Origin: Branchiostoma floridae | Lineage: Eukaryota; Chordata; Leptocardii; Amphioxiformes; Branchiostomatidae | Length of the DNA: 64,000 nucleotides | NCBI RefSeq assembly: GCF_000003815.2 | Contig: NC_049985.1 | Location: forward strand, 2,237,645-2,301,644 | Direction: 5' to 3' | In this document: positions 55,992 through 64,000 of the stretch, one piece after another | How the letters are laid out: each line of letters starts with the position of its first letter | Position numbering within the stretch: position 1 is the stretch's first letter | Notes under the pieces: generated by a model | Database searches by the model: none | What the model was told of the DNA's origin: nothing | The model's input: the letters and a program-made list of their open reading frames with translations, nothing else | Program-made: the position numbers and the translations under genes

Positions 55992-57977
55992 TTATTTTCC
56001 GTGGAAAAATATAATAGAATGAGTACATTCAGAAACGACCAAATGTCCGTCGTGAGTCAGCGCCAGTCCCAATGGACCGCACAGTCCGTGTTCCTCCCGT
56101 GTCAGCACGTGCCTGATAAACGTGCCGTTCCGACTGAACACGGAAACACGCCAGTTGTTACAGTCAGCCACGATGATTTTGTCCTCGCTGTCCGTGATGA
56201 CACATTCGGGCTTGTTGAGCTGACCAGGTCCCGAGCCGAGTGACCCGCACGTGAAAAGATGACGACCGGCGGGGTCAAATACCTTCACGTTGTGGTTGTC
56301 ATAGTCACTGACGATGATTTGGTTGCTGCTGTTGACGGTAACGCGGAGGTCGGAACTCAGCTGCTGCTGACCTTGACCTTTGTATCCGAATTTCAGCATG
56401 ACGTCACCGCCGGGACTGAGTACAAGAACTTGGTACCCGATAGTGACGATGATGCGTCCCAAACCGTCAACAGCGACACCGAGTGTAGTTTCATCTGTCT
56501 CTGCAGCCCCTGTCACCTGGATGACACGTGACTCCCTCCCCTGTTTGTCCAGTACGTGAATCTTGTGTCCGTCTCCTGTCACCAACAGTTCACCGTTTGT
56601 CAGTGCCGCCACAGACCACGGCTTGAACCCCAGATCGACCTTCTTCTTGAAAGAGCCACCTTTGTTCAGAAATTGCAGCCGTGAGTTTTCATTATCAGTT
56701 ACTACAATGTCTCCCTCTGCGGTGACTGCGAGATAGTCTAACTGCCCATCCCCACTGCCCTCTTCCCCAACAGTTTTCACGTGTTTTACACTCGCACCGC
56801 CATTCCCGATCACCACGTTCGGTTGCACCTGCCTGATTTGAGGTGGACGCAAAGGTGTTCTCACCTGTTTTATCCCACTTACAAGTTTAGCTACTTCCTG
56901 CTCTAGGTCACCAGCTGGTGGGTCTAAGGTCAAGGTCACAAAGTTCTCGGTCAGTTCAGATTTCACGGTGTTCTTGTCTTCCCCGGTTTGGTCCAACCGT
57001 CCGGCCAGTTCTCCTGCCACCGACATGAGCTCCGCCGGGCTCCCGTACTCCAACACGTTGTCCGTGAACTGGACACAGCTCCTGGCTGAGGCCAGGTCCA
57101 TCTCAGCTGTCTCCATGGCGGCTTCCATCTGTTTCTCCCGAGCAACGTTCATGGCGCGAAGCTGAGCGATTCTGTCGTTTCCCACCTTCTTCGCGGTATC
57201 GATGATCGAGTTGACTTGTTTTCTGATCTGTTCTTCTGTCCGCTGTACCTCTGAAGACCACACGTTCTTCACTAACTGCAGCTGCTGTATCCACATCTCA
57301 TGCAGGTCTGCTGTGTTCTTGACTGTCGCCAGTTTTGCCTTGATCTTTGCTCCCTCCCTCTCGGCCGCCTTCTCTATCTCCACATACTGGTGATCTTTGT
57401 GCGCCGTGACCACACAGTGCAGACAGATGACCCGGTGACAGGTATCACAGTGGAACTTGTTCAGTTCACGGTGATCCTCACACTTGGAGGTCTCCCTTGC
57501 TCTTAGCTCGGCGGCAGCTTGGCCGGATTGCAGGTCTTGAAGTGTTACAACTTTGTGGGACTTGGTCACTTGAAGCCGACGATGGGTGCCGTTACATGTC
57601 TGACACAAATAGTTGGTACACACCACACAGTAGAACTGAGCCGAGTTCCCGACCTCACAGGCCGTACATGGGACTCCTTCCTCCCGCGCCTTGGAAGTAC
57701 TAGTTGCCCCTTTCGGCTGTTGTTGCAGAATGTCGCGCAGTTTGCCAACGAGGAAGTTGGACTTCAGACCCTTCACGCCATTTTCTGGGAGGGGCACGTC
57801 CTGTCGGCATGTTGGACAGTCCAGTTTCCCTAAAGGCTCTGTGGCCAGGAGCTTCTCCAAACACGGCTGGCAGAAGGTGTGAAGACACGACAGCATCTTA
57901 GGCTGCTTGAAGTCCTCCAAACACACCTGGCAGACGAGAAATTCGTCTGTTATATCGCTGATCGTGTTCGACGCCAT
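55992..57977 (-). CDS. TRIM-NHL protein B (intronless, full length)
   Basis: An open frame of 661 residues from MASNTISD at 57977. An in-frame ATG 22 codons upstream exists, but the shared start in all paralogues favours the inner one. Domain order as in TRIM-A: RING (CQVCLEDF, CPTCRQDV), B-box 1 (CTACEVGN, CVVCTNYLCQTCNGTH), B-box 2 (CEDHRELNKFHCDTC), coiled coil, NHL blades (GDGQLDYLAVTAEGDIVVTD, GQLNKPECVITDSEDKIIVA). Differences from TRIM-A cluster in the B-box 1 linker and the NHL loops; the RING and B-box 2 are nearly identical. NHL loops usually contact the ligand, so this suggests ligand diversification. All RING zinc ligands are present. The LINE sits in its 3' flank. Confidence 0.93.
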   Translation of the reverse strand: MASNTISDITDEFLVCQVCLEDFKQPKMLSCLHTFCQPCLEKLLATEPLGKLDCPTCRQDVPLPENGVKGLKSNFLVGKLRDILQQQPKGATSTSKAREEGVPCTACEVGNSAQFYCVVCTNYLCQTCNGTHRRLQVTKSHKVVTLQDLQSGQAAAELRARETSKCEDHRELNKFHCDTCHRVICLHCVVTAHKDHQYVEIEKAAEREGAKIKAKLATVKNTADLHEMWIQQLQLVKNVWSSEVQRTEEQIRKQVNSIIDTAKKVGNDRIAQLRAMNVAREKQMEAAMETAEMDLASARSCVQFTDNVLEYGSPAELMSVAGELAGRLDQTGEDKNTVKSELTENFVTLTLDPPAGDLEQEVAKLVSGIKQVRTPLRPPQIRQVQPNVVIGNGGASVKHVKTVGEEGSGDGQLDYLAVTAEGDIVVTDNENSRLQFLNKGGSFKKKVDLGFKPWSVAALTNGELLVTGDGHKIHVLDKQGRESRVIQVTGAAETDETTLGVAVDGLGRIIVTIGYQVLVLSPGGDVMLKFGYKGQGQQQLSSDLRVTVNSSNQIIVSDYDNHNVKVFDPAGRHLFTCGSLGSGPGQLNKPECVITDSEDKIIVADCNNWRVSVFSRNGTFIRHVLTREEHGLCGPLGLALTHDGHLVVSECTHSIIFFHGK

Positions 57978-58359
57978 TTTTACCAAGTACTGTATATTGA
58001 CTCTGTCACGCCCACTAAAGCTTTGCAAAGGGTCACAATGCAAAGCTTTGGTCGCTTATCATTAATATTTACCAGGTTATGAACTTTTGTCGCTTTTGGA
58101 CGATCCATTTCAGGCGTTTTGAGGGGTACAGTCCGTGCAGACCCACTGCTGACACGACGCAAAGGGATACGATGCATTGATAAGGCAGGCAAGATTGACC
58201 GAAGGCCGTCGACACCGGCTAAGCCAGGGAAATATTGACTTCGGCACACCCACTGAAACTTTGGAGAGGGTCACAGTGTGAAACTTTGAGCGCGTATCAT
58301 TGGTGTTTACTATGTTATATGGCTTCAGGACGTTCAATTACAGGCGTTTACAAGGGTTC

Positions 58360-59060
58360 AGGATGTTTCAAAGTACGCCGTGTACAGAATAGTACAGTCA
58401 GGTTAAGAAAGGTATGGAAAAAACATCGTTCTACATCAGGTACTATGCATAGCGTATAAGTCTTCATCAAATATGTGCAAGCTACTAGTACTGTATTATA
58501 ATCTGTGTAGGTGAAAATCCAACTTAACGGTGTGCTGCATAGCGTGAAGGATTCATGTACATGTAATCTAACATTGCACAAGTAACTAAAATTCCATAAC
58601 CTAATAACTGATTACTGAATCCTTTATTGACCTTTTAGTACTCTTTGCTAGATGTATTGGGCTATTTCTAATACAAGAAGAGAAAAGTGTCCATTTATAA
58701 TACAGCACACCACGATGAAATTGACTAAACTTTAAACACTCATATCTCGCCAACAAGGCACTAGATATGAACGCGGTTTTCACCAAATAACTTCGTATTA
58801 GTTAGTTTTAACAATGTGCCTTTTTCTAGGAGTGGATGGGGAGGGGTATAGAAGGGGCGGTTGCTAACGGGCGTGGCTTGCCTAGTGACCATCCTCGCTA
58901 CCAAGTTACTGGCTATTGGTGAACGTTGTTCCAAAGTAGAATTGATTGAAAATTATGAATTCTTCTGTCGTGTAGAACTGATATATGAAACATTACAGTA
59001 TATGTAAGAACATTTCATGTGTATCTGAAACAAGCCTTTATTGAACAAAATTTTAGATTA
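58360..59060. repeat. Duplicated TRIM spacer (paralogue of 62470-63200)
   Basis: Near-identical over hundreds of bases to about 62690-63190 (for example AGTACTCTTTGCTAGATGTA, GAACATTTCATGTGTATCTG, AGGCACYAG-type positions differing singly). No gene. The close match shows that the TRIM-B/C and C/D spacers duplicated recently. Confidence 0.75.
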
Positions 59061-59269
59061 TTGTAAATGCAGAAACTTTCGCGGTGGATTAATGCTCGCG
59101 GTTTTCGCAGCGGCCGCTTCACCGTGAATTTAAAACCACTGCGAACATTTATCCATAACAGTAAGAGACTACAATGTATGGTGCTACCACGAAATTAATA
59201 CCACCGCAAAAAAGTCCATTTCCCCGCTACCGCGAACTTAAATCTCCGCGAACTTAAATGCATTTACAG
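59061..59269. mobile_element. 209-bp MITE of the CTGTAAATGC family with empty site in the paralogue
   Basis: The ends TTGTAAATGCAGAAAC and TTAAATGCATTTACAG are inverted, flanked by TA on both sides. The paralogous spacer near 63178-63192 reads straight through (AGAATTATTTTTCAATC) without the element. Internal motifs (CGCGG, AAACCACTGCGAACA) match copies at 30690 and 32355. Confidence 0.88.
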
Positions 59270-59674
59270 TATTTTTCAATCTTGTCATCGTTAATTTTAC
59301 ATGTGGAGTCAAATACAGAGGATTTAAACTAAGACGGGGTTTTAAAGTGTATTTGAAAGCAATATTGCAAATATATACGAGGGCAACCTTTTTCATCTTT
59401 ATTACGATAAAGATTACAATAGGGATAATTTTTTGTCTTTGTTGGATACAGCATATGTACAAATGACGAGCATAATACAATGATTTATAGAGACATACTT
59501 TGTTCTTTTGGAGATTGAATTTGAAGTGTAAAATTGTATCTCAGCGGCACAGAAGAATGGATTACATTGTGTATTGTCTTGCATGCTTAAGAACAAAGAT
59601 AAAAGGCCTGTGATTACATTGATTTTTGCACAATAACACATGTAATAGAAGGATGCGGAAAGCAGTTAAAAACT

Positions 59675-61057
59675 TTATTTTCCGCGGAAAAATTTTATAC
59701 AACCAGGAAATTCAGAAACAACAAAATGCCCGTCGTGGGTCAGCGCCAGTCCCAATGGACGGTACAGTCCGTGTTCCTTCCGTGTCAGCACGTGCCTGAT
59801 AAACGTGCCGTCCCGACTGAACATGGAAACACGATCGTTGCCAAAGTCAGCCACGATGATGTTGTCCTCGCTGTCCGTTATGACAGTCTCGGGGTTTTCC
59901 AGCTGACCAGGTCCCCGGCCATGTGACCCGCATGTGAAGAGATGACGACCGGTGGGGTCAAATACCTTCACGTTGTGGTTGCTATAGTCACTGACGATGA
60001 TTTGGTTGCTGCTGTTGACGGTCACGCGGAGATAGGAACCCAGCTGCTGCTGACCTTGACCTTTATCCCCGAACTTCAGCATGACGTCACCGCTGGGACT
60101 AAGTACGAAAACTCGGTGCTCGATAGTGACGATGATGCGTCCCAAACCGTCATCAGCAACACCACGTGTAGCGCCTCCTCTCTGTGCAGCCCCTGTCACC
60201 TGGATGACACGTGACTCCCTCCCCTGTTTGTCCAGTACGTGAATCCTGTGTCCGTCTCCTGTCACCAACAGCTCACCGTTTGTCAGTGCCGCTACATACA
60301 CTGGCACGAATCGCAGATTGACCTTCTTCTTGAAGGAGCCATCTTTGTCCAGAAATTGCAGGCGTTTGTTGCAACAATCAGTCACTACAATGTCTCCCTC
60401 CGCAGTAACGGCGAGCGAGGTCGGGAAGTAAAACTGTCCAGCCCCACTGCCCTTCTTCCCAACAGTTTTCACGTGTTTTAGACTCGCGCCACCATTCCCG
60501 ATCACCACGTCCAGTCGCACCTGCGTGATGTGAGGTGAGCACAAAGGTGTTCTCACCTGCCTTTTTATCCCACCCCGGAGGGCGACGGCAGCCTGGCCGG
60601 ATTGCAGGTCTTGAATGGTTACAACTCGGTGGGACTTGGTCGCTTGAAGCCGACTGTGGGTGTAGTTACATTTCCGACACAGGTAGTCGGTACACTGCAC
60701 ACAGTAGAACTGAGCCGAGTTCCCGACCTCACAGGCCGTACAGGGGACTCCATCCTCCCTCGCCTCGGAAGTTTTCCCTTTCGGCTGTTGTTGTGGCTTT
60801 TGTTGCAGAATGTCGCGCAGTTTGCCAACGAGGAAGTTGAACTTCAGCCCCTGAACGCCATTTCTGGGCAGTGGCACGTCCTGTCGGCATGTTGGACAGG
60901 CCAGTTTCCCTACCGGCTCTGTGGCCAGGAGCTTCTCCAAACACGGCTGGCAGAAGGTGTGAAGACACGACAGCATCCTAGGCTGTCTGAAGTCCTCCAA
61001 ACACACCTGGCAGACGAGAAACTCGTCGGTAATGTCGCTGATCGCGTTCGACGCCAT
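59675..61057 (-). CDS. TRIM-NHL protein C (intronless, internal deletion of B-box 2 and coiled coil)
   Basis: An open frame of 460 residues from MASNAISD at 61057. The frame is open for 60 more codons upstream, but these are shared non-coding flank. RING (CQVCLEDF, CPTCRQDV) and B-box 1 (CTACEVGN, CVQCTDYLCRKC) are intact. After QDLQSGQAAVALR the protein jumps to GIKRQVRTPLC, the start of the NHL region. Compared with TRIM-B this removes about 205 residues in frame: all of B-box 2 and the coiled coil. The NHL region is complete (GQFYFPTSLAVTAEGDIVVT to the end). Without the coiled coil it should not form the antiparallel TRIM dimer. It may be a regulatory variant or a decaying copy; the open frame favours recent or tolerated loss. 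Confidence 0.9.
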   Translation of the reverse strand: MASNAISDITDEFLVCQVCLEDFRQPRMLSCLHTFCQPCLEKLLATEPVGKLACPTCRQDVPLPRNGVQGLKFNFLVGKLRDILQQKPQQQPKGKTSEAREDGVPCTACEVGNSAQFYCVQCTDYLCRKCNYTHSRLQATKSHRVVTIQDLQSGQAAVALRGGIKRQVRTPLCSPHITQVRLDVVIGNGGASLKHVKTVGKKGSGAGQFYFPTSLAVTAEGDIVVTDCCNKRLQFLDKDGSFKKKVNLRFVPVYVAALTNGELLVTGDGHRIHVLDKQGRESRVIQVTGAAQRGGATRGVADDGLGRIIVTIEHRVFVLSPSGDVMLKFGDKGQGQQQLGSYLRVTVNSSNQIIVSDYSNHNVKVFDPTGRHLFTCGSHGRGPGQLENPETVITDSEDNIIVADFGNDRVSMFSRDGTFIRHVLTRKEHGLYRPLGLALTHDGHFVVSEFPGCIKFFRGK

Positions 61058-61059
61058 TG

Positions 61060-63561
61060 TGAACAAGTACTGAATATTGACTTGTCGCCTTAGGACGATC
61101 CATTTCAGGTGTTTGGAGGGGTGCAATCCCATTTTAATACAACGCAATGGAAGACGGTGCATTGATAAGGCATGCAAGATTGGCCCAAGGTCGACGTTGA
61201 CACCGGCTAAGCCAGGGAAATATTGACTTCGGCACACCCACTGAAACTTTGGAGAGGGTCAAAGTGTAAGACTTTGAGTGCTTATCATTGATGTTTACCA
61301 TGTTAGGTCGCTTCAGGGCATTCAATTAGAAGCGTTTGTAGGGGTTCAGGATGTTTTAAAATACGCCACAAAGGGATAGGATAAAAAGATAAAAGGTTGT
61401 TCGTAAGCTGTGTCAAAGTTGTCCCAAGATTGACACTGGCTTAACCAGTGTATACCAAGGATCCAGAGGAGATTCCTAACGGCCACTATGAGCACTACAA
61501 TCGCTTGGACAGTCAGTCTGCTCCGGGGAGTTTTCCTGTATGGTACAGGGTCGAACTCGCTGTACTAGTAGAAGACCTTATGAGAGTCCTTGTTCTTTTC
61601 TGTTGTGTCAATAAAGTTTACTTCTTTTTGGTAGGATCGCGGGGAAAATATTCTTGAGCGAAACAAAAGTATGAAACATGCGTTAAGGAGAACATTTAAT
61701 GCTCACTACAGCCGCCTATCCCGTCAGTCTGCCCTGGGGATTTTTCCTGTATCTCAAGTTAAGTTCTGCTTCCTTTACTTATGCCTATTTACATACCTTG
61801 TACAGGACATTATAAAAGTCCTCGTTTTGTCCTTTTGTGTCAATAATGTTTACTTCTTTTTGGTAGAATCGCAAGGAAAGTATTATTGCGAACTTCCTGT
61901 TTCCCAAGTTAAGTTCTACTTCCCTTACTTATGCCTATTTACATACCTTGTTATTGATGGTTAAATCATTGAACACGCCTTTGTGTACCTTCACTTGCAG
62001 AAGACCTTATGAAAAGTCCCTTTTCTGTTTTTTTCGTTATGTCAATAAAGTTAAGTTCTGTTTGGTAGAATCGCGAAAATTTTTGTCTCGTGCTGAACAG
62101 AGGTATGAAACATTAAGATAAAGAACACTTAATGAGTTGTCACATACATTCTTCATTGACTATAATGTAAGTGTATTTTGATGTATTGAACCGCTTTTGA
62201 CTAGAATGAAACAAAGTTCCTTTGCACTGCTTCACATGACAATGCAGTTCACAGGAAGCAAATCACATATCATCAAGTAGAACGCAAGATAACGCATAAA
62301 TTTCAAGACATCGCAGAGTCTAAAACATACTGAATATCAATACAAACCATCCAGGCATTCTTGAGTTATTCTGTTCTTCTACATACATACATACGTACAA
62401 ACAAACGCTACCCAAAATATAACCTTCTCGGCGAAGGTAACAACTAACATCAGAAAGCCTGCCATCGGCATCTGAAGTCACCATTCTGTAATATTCATGA
62501 GCAAACATAACAGAATGGTACAGAAAGGTTTAAAAAGGATGAAATAAAACATCGTTCTACGCCGAGTACAACATTGTGTAAAGTATAGAGTCCCTTTAAA
62601 ATTTGCGAAAACTCCACCATCATAATCTGCTGTAGGTGGCACGTTCAACTTAACGGTGTGCTGGGTAGCATGAACTACCCATATACATGTAATCTAACAT
62701 TGCACAAGTAACTAAAATTCCATAACCTGATAACTGGTTACTGAATCCTTTATTGACCTTTTAGTACTCTTTGCTAGATGTATTGGGCTATTTCTAATAC
62801 AAGAAGAGAAAAGGGTCCATTTATAATACTGCACACCACGATGAAATTGACTAAACTTTAAACACTCATATCTCGCCAACAAGGCACCAGGTATGAACGC
62901 GGTTTTCACCAAATAACTTCGTATTAGTTAGTTTTAACAATGTGCCTTTTTCTAGGAGTGGATGGGGAGGGGTATAGGAGGGACGGTTGCTAACGGGCGT
63001 GGCTTGCCTAGTGACCATCCTCGCTACCAAGTTACTGGCTATTGGTGAACGTTGTTCCAAAGTAGAATTGATTGAAAATTATGAATTCTTCTGTCGTGTA
63101 GAACTGATATATGAAACATTACAGTATATGTAAGAACATTTCATGTGTATCTGAAACAAGCCTTTATTGAACAAAATTTTAGAATTATTTTTCAATCTTG
63201 TTATCGTTAATTTTACATGTGCAGTCAAAATACAGAGGGTTAAAACTAAGAAGGGGTTTTAAAATGTATTTGAAAGCAATATTGATAATGCAAAGATTAC
63301 AATAAAGATAATCTTTTGTCTTTGTTGGATACAAAATATGTACAAATGACGAGCAAAATACAATGATCTATAGAGACATTCTGTATTCTTGTGGAGATTG
63401 AATTTGAAGTGTAAAATTGTATCTCAGCGGTACAGAAGAATGGATTACATTATGTATTGTCTTGCATGCTTAAGAACATAGATAAAAAGCCTGTGAATAT
63501 ATTGATTTCTGTACAATAACACTTACATGTAATAGAAGGATACGGAGAGCAGTTAAAAACT
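61060..63561. other. TRIM-C 5' flank and spacer to TRIM-D; no gene seen
   Basis: It contains the conserved TRIM 5' flank (61070-61330) and an AT-rich stretch with a partial internal duplication (GTCAATAATGTTTACTTCTT at about 61838 and a related copy at about 61605). A dispersed repeat lies at 62345-62440, followed by the duplicated spacer matching 58360-59060. Open frames at 61448-61964 lack family signatures. Confidence 0.5.
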
Positions 63562-64000
63562 TTAATTTCCGCGGAAAAATTTTATACAACCAGGAAATTC
63601 AGAAACAACAAAATGTCCGTCGTGAGTCAGCGCCAGTCCAATTGGACAATACAGCCCGTGTTCCTCCCGTGTCAGCACGTGCCTGATAAACGTGCCGTCC
63701 CGACTGAACACGGAAACACGATGGTTGTTGCCACAGTCAGCTACGAAGATGTTGTCCTCACTGTCCGTTATGACAGTCTCTGAGTTTTCCAGCTGACCAG
63801 GTCCCCGGCCATGTGACCCGCATGTGAAGAGATGACGACCGGCGGGGTCAAATATCTTCACGTTGTGGTTGCTATAGTCACTGACGATGATTTGGTTGCT
63901 GCTGTTGACGGTCACGCCGAGATAGGAACCCAGGTGCTGCTGACCTTGACCTTTATCCCCGAACTTCAGCATGACGTCACCGCTGGGACTAAGTACGAAA
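63562..64000 (-). CDS. TRIM-NHL protein D, C-terminal part, cut by right edge
   Basis: The open frame runs from the window edge to the stop at 63562 and encodes the last NHL blades (GDVMLKFGDKGQGQ, GQLENSETVITDSEDNIFVA, GLYCPIGLALTHDGHFVVSE). It is closest to TRIM-C (shared GSHGRGPGQLEN and EFPGCIKFFRG), with small differences such as HLGSYLGV and CGNNHR. The RING and middle domains lie outside the window. Confidence 0.9.
   Translation of the reverse strand, partial: FVLSPSGDVMLKFGDKGQGQQHLGSYLGVTVNSSNQIIVSDYSNHNVKIFDPAGRHLFTCGSHGRGPGQLENSETVITDSEDNIFVADCGNNHRVSVFSRDGTFIRHVLTREEHGLYCPIGLALTHDGHFVVSEFPGCIKFFRGN

Noticed and set aside
57978-58043. Upstream ATG for TRIM-B giving 22 extra residues (and the 60-codon extension of TRIM-C)
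   Set aside because: The extension is not shared in frame by all paralogues, whereas MASN(A/T)ISD is the common start immediately before the RING.

Overview
The window is animal nuclear DNA, most likely from a lancelet (Branchiostoma) or another invertebrate deuterostome. Evidence: many short phased exons with GT-AG introns, two genes typical of the deuterostome DNA-repair and lipid-contact repertoires, a tandem family of intronless TRIM-NHL genes, and a dense load of small palindromic transposons, tRNA-derived SINEs and Penelope-like and LINE remnants. The species call is an inference. Exon models were built by hand from splice sites, reading phase and remembered family sequences; no search was run.

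Layout. 1-1600: three exons of an unidentified minus-strand gene with a perfect RFX X-box just upstream. 4066-5258: the first two exons of a secreted glutamate-carboxypeptidase-II (M28B) homologue on the minus strand. 5259-11300: no gene seen; transposon remnants. 11352-34882: a complete 16-exon MOSPD2 (CRAL-TRIO, MSP, C-terminal membrane anchor) on the minus strand. 34883-35044: a 162-bp bidirectional promoter. 35045-40570: a complete 8-exon FANCB on the plus strand. 42854-47167: six exons of a minus-strand gene for a coiled-coil protein ending in a contactin-associated-protein-type fibrinogen-like domain. 49040 to the right edge: four tandem minus-strand TRIM-NHL genes (two full length, one with an internal domain deletion, one cut by the window edge). 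A 5'-truncated LINE sits between the first two.

Three points stand out. First, MOSPD2 and FANCB are head to head with only 162 bp between start codons, as in the human Xp22.2 locus, so this looks like an ancient conserved bidirectional gene pair. Second, at six places in three genes, the edge of an exon together with its splice site and adjoining intron has been tandemly copied 2 to 9 times. Many copies keep the splice site, and several keep the reading frame. In MOSPD2 the copies of the last exon all end in a stop codon before the membrane anchor, so they could in principle yield soluble forms. Third, a 50-60 bp unit that is itself a near-perfect hairpin is repeated about ten times beside the TRIM cluster.

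The TRIM cluster also shows ongoing mobility. A LINE is flanked by an 8-bp target duplication, and a 209-bp MITE is present in one TRIM spacer and absent from its paralogous spacer, leaving a clean empty site.
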